DNA from: BJHQ01 sp964654285
GTDB taxonomy: Bacteria > Planctomycetota > UBA11346
DNA: 64,000 nucleotides
Reading direction: 5' to 3'
Assembly (NCBI GenBank): GCA_964654285.1
Contig: CAZZJC010000006.1
Span: 62,001-126,000 of the forward strand
Shown one piece after another: positions 15,343 to 24,583 of the stretch. The notes under the pieces were generated by a model, which saw only the letters and a program-made list of their open reading frames with translations, searched no databases and was not told the DNA's origin. The number at the start of each line of letters is the position of its first letter. Positions within the stretch are counted from its first letter, which is position 1. Both the position numbers and the translations under genes were made by a program.

Positions 15343-18300
15343 GGGTGGTCCTGGGTTGCTTCATATAGCCCGCCTGAAACAAGCAAAGCCGTGATCTGTT
15401 CCGGCGCATGGCGCTGACGCACCCATGCGGCAGCTTGGCCCACCGTTCCCAGGTCAAGAGTGGCCCTGACGGCTGGGGCGAATTCGTGGGAATCTGCCCA
15501 GTCGCGTCCGCCACCGCTGCGTTGGGTGAGGTCGACAGTGACACCACAGCGACGGTTGACTAGAGTCGGGCGGCCAAGCGACCACGCCTCGAGGATGACC
15601 AGAGACAGGCTTTCATTGGGAGAAGGATTGATGAGCAGACCACAACCGGCTATGGCGTCCCACCGACTCGTCTCGTCTACGAAGCCCAATGCCTTCACGT
15701 CAGGATGATCGGGAACCTGCATCGCAGCCCTGCCGATCAAGACCAGGGGAGGAAGACCGGCACCGGCCGCCTGGGCAGCCAAGTAATGGTCGAATAGAAG
15801 GTCGCACCCTTTGCCTGGGTCGATACGGCCCAGGTAGAGTATGTAACCGCGTTGCAGTCCATGACGGACCAAAAAGCGATCACTGTCCACGTTGGTAGGC
15901 GGTTGGATGGCAGCTGAGACCACAGGCCCATCCACGCTGAGGTCATGGAAACGCATCCGCACGTGCCTGCGTTCCCATTCACTGAGGTACCAGAACGCCT
16001 TGGGCAGGCGGAAAAGACGGTCCCAAAAGCCAAAACGCATGCACCATTCGTCATGAGCGCAGGGTGCCAGGATGGCACGATCAGCAACGAGTGGCAGACC
16101 AAACCATGTGGTCGCATAGAGGTAGCCCACAAATATCACGGCATCGTATTGGTTTCCGTTGCGACGCAGGTGGTCGTTGAGGGAACTGCTCACCGGCCCT
16201 TGCAAACGCATCCATCGGTCGGCGTCGTCTGGTCCGGCATTCTCAAGTCCAGTTTGTACAAGTTCAGCACTGCACGCATCGAAGGCAGTGACGTTGCGGG
16301 GAATATCGACCTTGAAACGTCGCACCCGGACGCCCTCAACCTCGTCATCGCCAACTTGATAAAAATTCTCCCAGGTCATGTAATCACGGGCGCAAGTTGT
16401 TAGTACCTCGACTTGGTTTCGTCCCAGACAACTACCCACCAGTCTGGCCCAAGCCAGGGCGAGGGCCTCGGCGCCGCCAGCAACCTCGCGCCCACAACGG
16501 GTGACCACCACAGCAACTTTAGGCGGAAAAGCCGCCTGCAGGGCCGACAACCAGATCGGACGAACAACAGCTGGAAGAAAGTCACGCAGTCGCTTTCGTT
16601 GGCCGATCAGGATCCGGCGGCGGTCTGCGGGTTCCATTGCGGCGGCGATGGCCGTCGCAATGGCGGTATCGTCTGCGTCTGGCGGCAAGCACACGCCAGC
16701 CCCACCCAAAGTCTCGCCCACTGCGGCATGGTTGAGGGCAACTACCGGCACTTCAAAGGCCATGGCTTCGACGAGCGGGACACCAAAGCCCTCGTGTTCT
16801 GACACTGATACGTAGACATCGGCGGCACGATACGCGGCAGCCAATTGAGCCTGGGTGGCCTTGGTAATTATGCGCACCTGTCCTGTCAGATCCTCGGCCG
16901 TGAGGTCGGCGAGAACAAAGCGAGACCAGTCATCACCAGCGTCAAAATGGCCAACTAAAATGAGACTGGCCGGTATTTTATTCGCGCGTAACCGGCGAAG
17001 GATGGCCAACAATCGATCCTGGCGTTTGTTGGGCGCTAAGCGCCCAACAAAAAGAAGGCGCGGCGACGGCAGTAAGAGCAATTCGGATTCAAGAGCGTTC
17101 TCGGGCGGTTGACACCAGGTCTCGGGCTGAAAAGGGAGTGTCAGGATGTCACCGGCTGGCGGCAGATGGACGGCACGTGCAAACTCGTCCCGATTGAACA
17201 CGGAATCGTGAAATCGTATCGGGAATGCCGCTGCCAATGCCGGCAAGGCTTCAATGCCGGCCTGCAGATTACTGGCTGTCTGAGGGTCATGCGCGAAGAA
17301 CCGTGGCGGTGTGATATTGTGGTCAAGCAAAGCCTTGGGTCCGCGATATGAGACCGCCCAATCGGTCGCTGGCGAACCTATGCTGTGATGGTAAATTATC
17401 GGTTCATCGGTAAGCGAAACCGACGGTAGCGGTAAAACTCGATCAGCTAGTGCAGGGTCGAGGTAGCGGGCGATCAGTTTGCTGTCCATTCCCCAACTGC
17501 GAAACCAACTTTGTACTGCGATGGCCTCGGAACTAATGGCATCACCAGGGCGGCAGGCGGTCAGCACTTGGTGCAAGTGACGCCTGATCAACGGGAATCC
17601 TGGCGGTCGGCTAAGGGAGTCGACCAGAGTAATAATGCGGTCAATGACCTTGTCCCAACTCGACAACTCGCGTCCAGTAGCTTGACCGACCTTGCCCCAT
17701 GCCGCCAGTTTCTCTGCGTCTGCGTCGGCTAGTTCGCCAATGATTCGTTGCCAGTCATTATCCGAATTAGCCATGGGAGCGCCGGCTATCGCCGCCGCCT
17801 CGGCGGTGGCGTTACACCGCGCATCGACTGCAACCGGCCGGCCTAGATGCCAGGCCTCCATGAGGACCCGTGAGTAGGCTTCGTGGCGGCTTGGAACTGC
17901 AAGGGCTAGGCAATTAGCCAGTAGCCAGTTGCGGGTGCCATTGTCGACTAAACCAAGATCATGGACGCAATTTGGCAGATCGGCATAGCTGCGCCCATCG
18001 CTACCCGGTCCAGCAAAGACAAGGTCGAGCCCGCAACCACCTGCCGCCCGCCAGCGGAGGAAGGCGTCAGTTAGAACATTGCAGCCCTTGGAGGGATCGC
18101 GACGTCCGAGACAAAGCAAAAATCGTCCAAGGCCAGAAGTCGCCGCAGGGGGCGAGGCTGGAATTGCCAACGTCTCGGGTTCGATACCAGTGCCAACCAT
18201 GTGCAGACGACCATGCAAACCGGCCCCGAGAAGCCGGATAGCCAGCGAGGCCTCGCCAGTGCTGATCGCGGCTATAGCAGGTACCGACATCGCAAGACGC

Positions 18301-18821
18301 GAAACGGCGGCCATGCGCGCATAGCCTTCATCATGAAGGCAAGGCATCAGTATGCCACGCGATCCGGCTAGACGTACCGCATCGAGAACTAAACCAAAAC
18401 CATAGGGCAGACCTATAACTGCAGCGTAGTCTGTCACATGCCTGGCGATGCGCCGTAAAAGGCTTGGGCTATTGATCCCGTGTGCCAAGAAGGCGTCCTC
18501 GACCCCTGGAGGGATCGCTCCGACAGGTGCGTGATCCCACTCGCCGCGAATGAACCGGATGTTGGCATTATCAAAAGCCGTGCTGTCGCGCTGACTGACC
18601 AGAAAGCGGCGCACCAGCACCGGGCCATCCAGACTGAGACCGGGATGCAGGACGTTGTTCGACCAGGGATCTTGGAAACGTGGAACGCAGGTGGTCAGAA
18701 TCTCCACCCGGCGTCCACGTTGACTCAAGCGATGGGCCAGGGCACGGGCCAGACTCTCGGCCCCTCCCTGGCAATTGGGGCCATACCATGGCACGACGAT
18801 AGCAATGGGTTGCCCGTTCAT
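15339..18821 (-). CDS. Triple-domain GT4 glycosyltransferase (1160 aa)
   Basis: Three GT-B glycosyltransferases in one chain. Domain 1 (about 1-405) starts IAIVVPWYGPNCQGGAESLA and has the EX7E-type HEAYSRVLMEAW. Domain 2 (about 430-770) has LLFVGRLAPNKRQDRLL and EHEGFGVPLVEAM. Domain 3 (about 771-1160) starts VAVVVTRCGREVAGGAEALA and has NESLSLVILEAW. Retaining GT4 enzymes add nucleotide-activated sugars in the cytoplasm; three domains could add several sugars of one repeat unit. It is the fused counterpart of the neighbouring pair 24580-26895 plus 26892-28064 (771 + 390 aa). It overlaps both neighbours by 4 nt. G+C is lower than that of its paralogues. Confidence 0.88.
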   Translation of the reverse strand: MNGQPIAIVVPWYGPNCQGGAESLARALAHRLSQRGRRVEILTTCVPRFQDPWSNNVLHPGLSLDGPVLVRRFLVSQRDSTAFDNANIRFIRGEWDHAPVGAIPPGVEDAFLAHGINSPSLLRRIARHVTDYAAVIGLPYGFGLVLDAVRLAGSRGILMPCLHDEGYARMAAVSRLAMSVPAIAAISTGEASLAIRLLGAGLHGRLHMVGTGIEPETLAIPASPPAATSGLGRFLLCLGRRDPSKGCNVLTDAFLRWRAAGGCGLDLVFAGPGSDGRSYADLPNCVHDLGLVDNGTRNWLLANCLALAVPSRHEAYSRVLMEAWHLGRPVAVDARCNATAEAAAIAGAPMANSDNDWQRIIGELADADAEKLAAWGKVGQATGRELSSWDKVIDRIITLVDSLSRPPGFPLIRRHLHQVLTACRPGDAISSEAIAVQSWFRSWGMDSKLIARYLDPALADRVLPLPSVSLTDEPIIYHHSIGSPATDWAVSYRGPKALLDHNITPPRFFAHDPQTASNLQAGIEALPALAAAFPIRFHDSVFNRDEFARAVHLPPAGDILTLPFQPETWCQPPENALESELLLLPSPRLLFVGRLAPNKRQDRLLAILRRLRANKIPASLILVGHFDAGDDWSRFVLADLTAEDLTGQVRIITKATQAQLAAAYRAADVYVSVSEHEGFGVPLVEAMAFEVPVVALNHAAVGETLGGAGVCLPPDADDTAIATAIAAAMEPADRRRILIGQRKRLRDFLPAVVRPIWLSALQAAFPPKVAVVVTRCGREVAGGAEALALAWARLVGSCLGRNQVEVLTTCARDYMTWENFYQVGDDEVEGVRVRRFKVDIPRNVTAFDACSAELVQTGLENAGPDDADRWMRLQGPVSSSLNDHLRRNGNQYDAVIFVGYLYATTWFGLPLVADRAILAPCAHDEWCMRFGFWDRLFRLPKAFWYLSEWERRHVRMRFHDLSVDGPVVSAAIQPPTNVDSDRFLVRHGLQRGYILYLGRIDPGKGCDLLFDHYLAAQAAGAGLPPLVLIGRAAMQVPDHPDVKALGFVDETSRWDAIAGCGLLINPSPNESLSLVILEAWSLGRPTLVNRRCGVTVDLTQRSGGGRDWADSHEFAPAVRATLDLGTVGQAAAWVRQRHAPEQITALLVSGGLYEATQDHP

Positions 18822-20632
18822 GACCGTCCCCCCGGCTTGATGCTGATCAGGCCGAGATCCTGAGGACCATGGAGTGCGAGGTTAATCCTTGCCCGCGCAT
18901 CCGTATCGCCGATGACAGTAGAGAGCGCCGCGCCGTCTGTATGTAAGTGCAATGGGCCGACCACCGTGAACCCGCCTTCGGCGACCAGTACTTCAAGAAG
19001 GGCGCGCGGCACCGGCCGCAAATGGGTTGGATCGAGCCAAAAAGTGTTGGCCCCCACCTGCAGGTTGGATGAATCTGGCGTCTCGATCATCAACAGACCG
19101 CCCGGGGCCAGAGCGCGGTAGGAGGCCCGAATGAGACGCCAGATTCGATCAATCGGTAGATGCTCGACGACATGGAAGACAGAAACAACGGCTAAGTTAT
19201 CCTCAGGTTGAGACTCCAGCCAAGCGCAACCTTCATTAAGTTCAGCCCGCTGTCCCTTGATTCGGAGCGCTTCGACGAACTCTTTATTAAGATCAATGCC
19301 GATAGGATCGCAATCTTCGGCAATCAACTCGAGCCATTCTCCACGACCACAACCGATATCAGCAACGGTGCGCAGTCCTGTGCGCGACACAGCAGCCACA
19401 AGGTGCGGCCTATAGACTGCAACACGGTTGTGTATATCCACCATGGAACCGCGCAAACGCGCCTCGATTGCTGCGTAGACTCGGTCTAACTGCGCCTGCG
19501 TCGCATCAGAGGAGGAGAGGGGGGCCTGGGCGAGTGCGATCCGGTCGACCACAGAGGTCATTGCTGCAAGACGATGTTCGAGAGTCTGGCTTTGTAGGAG
19601 TAGGCCGGCTTCTGCCTCAACCTGATGCGCAACGCCCGCCTCCAAGTCGCCCAATTTTCCCACCTGGATTTGTAACGAGATTTCGAGAGCCTCCTGGCGT
19701 TCACCCATGGCCCGGATCTTGGCCTCGCATGGGGCGATGCGGTGTTGCGCGTCGACCACTTGCGCAAGCGCATGTGTCGTGCGCCGGGATTCCTGCTCTT
19801 GACGCTCGACGATGGTCTGAATATGCGCCTCAGTAGAACGAACGCGCTTGTCCGTGACGTCTGTCCGGGTCTCAACACCGGTCAACCTCGCGGATTGCGT
19901 GGCAAGGGATTGTTCACAGGCTTTCAGACGGGATCCAAGTTCCATTACCGATTCGGAGCCAACGTGGATGGCGTCCTCAATGGCCCCGATCTGATCGAGA
20001 ATCGAGAGGATGGCCAAGTGGCGTTCGTGGTTGAGTTGGAGCACCAGATCGCGCAATGCCGTCGCTTTTGATTCCAGATTGGCGTCTATTCGCTGAGTCT
20101 CGACAAACCGCTGATGGTTGAAATCAAGCATTTGCGCCGACAGCGCCGCGACCGATTGGTGGCGTTCGTGATTCAGAGTCAGCGCCAAGGAGCGCGTATG
20201 GGATAATTCGATCAACATATTGCGCATCTCGAGAACCTGACTCTCGATTCTTTCGCGGGCCTCAATCTCCATCCGTAATCGGCAACCGAGGGCATCACGA
20301 TGGCGGTCCAGGAGTGAGAATGGAAGCAAGAGGCGTGCCAATCCAAGCAGTCGGCCGAGAATCGGGATGCGGGAAATGCGTTGACGCCAACGAAACCGGC
20401 TTAACCCCGGGAATGGTGCTGTAGCTGATCTGGACTTTCCTTCCATTGATTCAGCCAAGGCAAGGACAATTTCTAGCTTTGATAAACGCCCGTCAGTCAA
20501 GGCGGACAGATGTAAGTTCATACCCGACGAATCGGGCCCTCTACCAAGAATCGAATGATATGCGGCAAGCAGGAACTCAGGTCCATCCAACGCCAGTAGA
20601 GCATCCATATCCACCGGATTCGGATAATTCAT
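18818..20632 (-). CDS. DUF4214-like + long coiled coil + methyltransferase, candidate chain terminator
   Basis: 604 aa in three parts. Residues 15-65 resemble DUF4214 (AAYHSILGRGPDSSGMNLHL then LALAESMEG). Residues about 120-410 are a long, gap-poor region rich in Glu, Gln, Leu and Ala with repeated NHERH motifs, predicted coiled coil. Residues about 430-570 are a class-I SAM methyltransferase (VADIGCGRGEWLELI, VVSVFHVVEHLP, GGLLMIETPD). It is encoded next to Wzt, which has a C-terminal cargo domain. This resembles the WbdD strategy, where a terminal methyltransferase on a coiled-coil rod sets O-antigen length, although no kinase domain is visible here. Confidence 0.75.
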   Translation of the reverse strand: MNYPNPVDMDALLALDGPEFLLAAYHSILGRGPDSSGMNLHLSALTDGRLSKLEIVLALAESMEGKSRSATAPFPGLSRFRWRQRISRIPILGRLLGLARLLLPFSLLDRHRDALGCRLRMEIEARERIESQVLEMRNMLIELSHTRSLALTLNHERHQSVAALSAQMLDFNHQRFVETQRIDANLESKATALRDLVLQLNHERHLAILSILDQIGAIEDAIHVGSESVMELGSRLKACEQSLATQSARLTGVETRTDVTDKRVRSTEAHIQTIVERQEQESRRTTHALAQVVDAQHRIAPCEAKIRAMGERQEALEISLQIQVGKLGDLEAGVAHQVEAEAGLLLQSQTLEHRLAAMTSVVDRIALAQAPLSSSDATQAQLDRVYAAIEARLRGSMVDIHNRVAVYRPHLVAAVSRTGLRTVADIGCGRGEWLELIAEDCDPIGIDLNKEFVEALRIKGQRAELNEGCAWLESQPEDNLAVVSVFHVVEHLPIDRIWRLIRASYRALAPGGLLMIETPDSSNLQVGANTFWLDPTHLRPVPRALLEVLVAEGGFTVVGPLHLHTDGAALSTVIGDTDARARINLALHGPQDLGLISIKPGGRS

Positions 20633-21870
20633 ACCGGCACCAGCGCCTTTTTATCCGTGGCTTCCGACAAGGTGGCTCGTAATCGGGTGTGACCTATAAA
20701 CATTGGCCCAATGATGCCTTTCACTGTGAAGCTCGTAAGGTTGTCATGCCAATGGTAGCAGTCCTTAAGATGATGGTCCTGACTGTGGATGGCTACAGTG
20801 AGCGAATATTTTCCCGGGGCAATATCCATGTCCATGGTGAATCGGAAACAATAACGCTTACCGGGAACAACCTCGGGACGATGACCGAGATGCCAGGAAT
20901 TGGTACCGAAGACATCCTGGCCGAAACGGTCGGTGATCTTGATCCCGATGGTCGCCTGGGGAATGGGGTGCTCGCAGTCGATCTCGATCTCGATGGTGGT
21001 CGACTCTCCACTCTGGACCACATCGCCATGCGAGATCGAACCCAGGATGCGGGCGGCGACGATCCGGGCGGCATAGGTCCCGTAGGATTGCTCGGCTTGC
21101 CTGGCTAAGGTGGAGATCTTCTGCGCCTGGATCCGATCCTCGCTATCTCCCATCTTGGCGAGAAGGAAATTGTAGGCGTTGGTCACCGGCTCAGGCAGTC
21201 CATCTTCGATCACCCGACCGCGATGGAGGAGGATCGCCCGATCGGTCAGGAGTTTGATCGAGTTCATGTCGTGGGAGACGAGGATCAGACTGCCGCCCTT
21301 GGCCTTGAAGGCGCGGATCCGTTCCAGGCATTTGGCGCCGAAGTGGGCGTCGCCCACCGACAGGGCCTCGTCGACGATGAAGCAGACCGGTTCACTGTGG
21401 ATGGCTATGGAGAATCCCAACCGCATCAACATGCCGCTGGAATAGGTCTTGACTGGTTCGTGGATGAAATCGCCGAGTTCGGTGAAGTCGATGATGGCCT
21501 GACGTTTGCTGGCGATTTCTGGTGGCGTCATGCCAAGAATGAGACCGCTGAGATGGATGTTTTCGATCCCGGAGAGTTGATTATTGAAACCGGCGCCGAT
21601 CGCGAGCAGTCCGATCCGGCCGGCGCCATCGACGGAGATCCGGCCCTGGTCCGGGAGAAGCATGCCGGCCAGAATCCTGAGCAGGGTGCTCTTGCCGGCA
21701 CCATTAGGGCCGATCACGCCGAGAGATTCACCCGGTTGCAAGGTGAAGGAGATGTCGTCCAGTGCCTGGAAATCCTTGTGATAGGGCCGCCGAAAGAGGA
21801 TCTCCTTGAGCCGGTCCGCAGGATTGCGATACAGGCGAAACCGCTTGCTGATGTGGTCGACCGAAATCAT
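20629..21870 (-). CDS. wzt: Polysaccharide ABC exporter, ATPase with C-terminal cargo-binding domain
   Basis: 413 aa. Residues 1-240 form the ABC ATPase: GVIGPNGAGKSTLLRILAG (Walker A), YSSGMLMRLGFSIA (signature), CFIVDEALSVGDAHF (Walker B). Residues about 260-413 form an extra beta-rich domain like the O9a Wzt C-terminal domain that recognises the modified non-reducing end of the polymer (IEIEIDCEHPIPQATIGI, FRFTMDMDIAPGKYSLTVAI). It pairs with the permease encoded next to it and acts at the inner membrane to export a lipid-linked glycan. The cargo domain implies a capped chain, consistent with the adjacent methyltransferase gene. It overlaps both neighbours by 4 nt. Confidence 0.92.
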   Translation of the reverse strand: MISVDHISKRFRLYRNPADRLKEILFRRPYHKDFQALDDISFTLQPGESLGVIGPNGAGKSTLLRILAGMLLPDQGRISVDGAGRIGLLAIGAGFNNQLSGIENIHLSGLILGMTPPEIASKRQAIIDFTELGDFIHEPVKTYSSGMLMRLGFSIAIHSEPVCFIVDEALSVGDAHFGAKCLERIRAFKAKGGSLILVSHDMNSIKLLTDRAILLHRGRVIEDGLPEPVTNAYNFLLAKMGDSEDRIQAQKISTLARQAEQSYGTYAARIVAARILGSISHGDVVQSGESTTIEIEIDCEHPIPQATIGIKITDRFGQDVFGTNSWHLGHRPEVVPGKRYCFRFTMDMDIAPGKYSLTVAIHSQDHHLKDCYHWHDNLTSFTVKGIIGPMFIGHTRLRATLSEATDKKALVPV

Positions 21871-22709
21871 AGGAAATCCCGGACATCACGTTCAAGACGG
21901 CGGAAGAGCAGCACTGCCACCAGACTCAGGAGGCATCCGACGAGGAGCATCCCCATCAGGACATGCCAATCAGGGAATTGGTGCAGGATGAAGATCCGGT
22001 GGTAGCAGTCGATGCCGATCGCGGTCGGGTTGGCCTCGACCACTGGTCGTACCGCCGCCGGCACGATGTCCTTGAGGTAGACGATCGGAGTGAGCCAGAA
22101 CCAGAGCTGGAAGACGATGTTGGCAACTTCCTTGAGGTCGGGCAGGAAGACCGTGAAGGTGGCAAGGAGCAGGCCGATGCCGTAGGCGATGAGTTGCTGC
22201 GCGATGAACACCGGGATCAGGGCCACCAGCGGCCAACCAGGAAATTCCCCGTTGGCGAAAGTCAACACCAGGAGGATGCCGGTAGTCACCAGGTAGGTGA
22301 AGGTCTCGGCCAGGATGATGTAAATTGGCAACAGAGGCAGACTGGTCTGCATCTGCTGGATCATCGGCTTTTTGTCGCTGAAGACGGTGGCGCATCGCAA
22401 GCACGTCATGCTGAAGGCGGTCCAGGGCAGCAGTCCGCTCATCAGGTAGATGCCATAACCCCAGGCGGAACCGTTGCCCGGCAGGCGGGCGGACATGATC
22501 TGGGAAAAGATCACCGTGAAGATGAAGACCATCACCAACGGCTGGATCAGGGCCCAGGTGCCGCCCAGGGCGGAGCCGCTGAACCGGTCGGTGAGGTCCC
22601 GTCGGGCGAGATGGAGGAGCAGGGCCGGCGACATGGAAGGCGCGGCACCATATAGGAGCCTTGCGCAGTATCCAGGGGGCTTGAGGTGGCGGCAACGATC
22701 CAAGGTCAT
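21867..22709 (-). CDS. wzm: Polysaccharide ABC exporter, permease
   Basis: About 280 aa with six predicted membrane helices of the ABC-2 type. It begins with MTLDRCRHLKPPG and then HLARRDLTDRFSGSALGGTW, the conserved start of Wzm permeases; VIFSQIMSARLPG and FLTPIVY-like FWLTPIVYLKD follow. It forms the channel of the Wzm/Wzt exporter in the inner membrane. The ATG at 22709 overlaps the upstream glycosyltransferase stop by 4 nt, in keeping with the whole operon; an ATG at 22634 would give 255 aa, closer to typical length, so the start is not settled. Confidence 0.9.
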   Translation of the reverse strand: MTLDRCRHLKPPGYCARLLYGAAPSMSPALLLHLARRDLTDRFSGSALGGTWALIQPLVMVFIFTVIFSQIMSARLPGNGSAWGYGIYLMSGLLPWTAFSMTCLRCATVFSDKKPMIQQMQTSLPLLPIYIILAETFTYLVTTGILLVLTFANGEFPGWPLVALIPVFIAQQLIAYGIGLLLATFTVFLPDLKEVANIVFQLWFWLTPIVYLKDIVPAAVRPVVEANPTAIGIDCYHRIFILHQFPDWHVLMGMLLVGCLLSLVAVLLFRRLERDVRDFL

Positions 22710-23818
22710 CCCGCAGCACTGCGGGTCCGGGCGAGTTCGAGCATGGCCCACATGACCTGGGCAGAACAGTGCCAACCGCCCGGTTGAGCAGGCTGTGGTC
22801 GATGAATCCCGCCCTGTGCCAGCGCAGCCAAGGCATCAGCGAATCCCGACACCGTCAGGGACACCGGGCGCAGTGCGTCGCTGGCCGCCTCGCGCAATTC
22901 CGGCAAATCTCCCGCAATCACCGGGGTGCCGCAGCGGGCTGCTTCCAGGGCGGGCATGCCGAAACCCTCATACCGGGTAGGAAACAGCAGGGCTTCTGCC
23001 CCGGTCATCAACGCGGGGAGATCAGTCCGCGGAACATAGCCGAGATGGTGGATGGGTGCACCCGATACGCGGGCAGAGCGTGCCAAAGGATCCGCGCCCC
23101 AACCGCTACGCCCGGCGACCGCCAATTTGAGCCTGCCCAGGCGTCCAGCGGTGTGGACCTGTTCCGCAGCGGCAAGAAGCAGTCCATAGTTTTTGCGGGG
23201 TTCCCTGGTACCGACTGCGAGGGCATAGGGTTTCTCCAAACCGTGCCGACGCAGGACCGCGCTCACCTCTGCCACCGGCCTGGGTGAGAAACCCGGGTCG
23301 GCATCCGGTCGGGCGATACCATCAACAGTATGACCATAGCGGTCCTGGATGCGCTTGGCTGTGCCCGCCGAGATGGCAACTGCGGCATCTGCGCGCCGCA
23401 AATCACTGGCAAAGAACATCTTGGCGACGATCCGCCCGCCCAGGGTCATGGAATCAGGCGCTTCGAGGTGGACCACATCGTAGAGTGTGAGCAGTCCGGG
23501 GATCCCCTTGGGGCAACGCGGCATGGCCATGCTGCACCCCCAGAAGGCATCGATGCGGTCGCCGCGCAGCATGGCCCCGACTCGTTCGCGCATCCATACG
23601 GTCTGCGGCACGCCTCTGGGCCACCAGGGATCGGTACGCCAGAAGTGTTCGATCCCAGGCAGGTCGATATCCTGCCGACACGGCAGGTAGATGACCACTT
23701 CCAGGGGGCGGATCGCTGCCATCGCCCGCAGCAGGGCCGCGACATAGAGGCCAATTCCTGCGACGGGAGCGCGCACAGCACGGCCATCGATGGCGAGGCG
23801 GAAGGGAGGGTCTGACAT
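22706..23818 (-). CDS. GT4 glycosyltransferase
   Basis: 370-aa GT-B enzyme starting MSDPPFRLAIDGRAVRAPVAG. The DGR(A/P)..R...GIG N-terminus, YALAVGTREPRKNYGLLLAA in the middle and FPTRYEGFGMPALEAARCG (EX7E) near the C-terminus place it with GT4 mannosyl/rhamnosyl-type transferases. It is the first gene of the six-gene minus-strand operon that includes wzm and wzt, and is divergent from the 23942 operon across 123 nt with no evident consensus promoter. The ATG at 23818 marks the beginning of conserved sequence; the frame is open further upstream. Confidence 0.87.
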   Translation of the reverse strand: MSDPPFRLAIDGRAVRAPVAGIGLYVAALLRAMAAIRPLEVVIYLPCRQDIDLPGIEHFWRTDPWWPRGVPQTVWMRERVGAMLRGDRIDAFWGCSMAMPRCPKGIPGLLTLYDVVHLEAPDSMTLGGRIVAKMFFASDLRRADAAVAISAGTAKRIQDRYGHTVDGIARPDADPGFSPRPVAEVSAVLRRHGLEKPYALAVGTREPRKNYGLLLAAAEQVHTAGRLGRLKLAVAGRSGWGADPLARSARVSGAPIHHLGYVPRTDLPALMTGAEALLFPTRYEGFGMPALEAARCGTPVIAGDLPELREAASDALRPVSLTVSGFADALAALAQGGIHRPQPAQPGGWHCSAQVMWAMLELARTRSAAG

Positions 23819-23941
23819 CGTCGCGGGAACCCGGCTGAGGGCGAGGCCTGCATAGGCTGCTATCGGAGCGGGGCAAGATGTCCGTCGCCGGTGCGATCTC
23901 CGGCATGGACAGGCCCAAGCAGTCGGGATCATGGCCAACCC

Positions 23942-24583
23942 ATGACAGGACCCAGCCCCGTCGATGAACTCATGCAGCGGGTCGCCGCCAGGGCCGCCTG
24001 GTACCGCCGGGCGGACGCCCGGGATGGTCTGGCCCTGCCGGAACCATTGCCGGCGCTGAGCCGGCCGGAAGCGCCGCGCGCGGTTCCGCAGCATCCCCGG
24101 GTCGGCCTGCATGAATTGCTCTCGCTACGAGGGGGTGATGTCGTTTCATCAGCCTATGAACGCCTGCTCTGGCGCTGCGCGAGTCCCGAGGAACTGGCCT
24201 TCCGGCTCGAACTGTTCCGCAGCGGCCGCCAAGATGTCTTCACCCTGATCCATGATCTTCGCCACAGTCCCGAGGGCATCCGTTGCGGGGTGCGGATCAC
24301 CGGCAAAGGTTGGCGAAGGATCATCTTCGCCGTGCTCCGTCTTCCGATGGGCCGGCGCATGTGGCTTGGTTTGCGGGCCTTATTCGCCCTGCCCCGCTTG
24401 CGGGTCGACATCGGAGCCGAGTTGAGGCGTCAGGATCAACGTGTCGAGCGAATCGAGCACGCCCTGGGCGGCTTCGGACCGAAAGCTGCCCATGATCCGG
24501 AAACCGCTCAGGCTCTGCGGTGCCGGCTCGCGGCCCTTGAGCGTAGGGTCGCGGTCCTTGAACAGACGGTAGACCGTCCGTGA
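23942..24583 (+). CDS. DUF4214-like domain protein with C-terminal coiled coil
   Basis: 213 aa. A region around residues 70-115 (SSAYERLLWRCASPEELAFR then LIHDLRHSPEG) has the spacing of DUF4214, as does the N-terminus of the 18818-20632 methyltransferase. The C-terminal 50 residues (LRRQDQRVERIEHAL and CRLAALERRVAVLEQ) are coiled-coil-like. No catalytic motif is visible. It is the first gene of a plus-strand operon with two glycosyltransferases, overlapping the next start. It might tether or scaffold polysaccharide enzymes; this is inference from the shared domain and location. Confidence 0.6.
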   Translation: MTGPSPVDELMQRVAARAAWYRRADARDGLALPEPLPALSRPEAPRAVPQHPRVGLHELLSLRGGDVVSSAYERLLWRCASPEELAFRLELFRSGRQDVFTLIHDLRHSPEGIRCGVRITGKGWRRIIFAVLRLPMGRRMWLGLRALFALPRLRVDIGAELRRQDQRVERIEHALGGFGPKAAHDPETAQALRCRLAALERRVAVLEQTVDRP

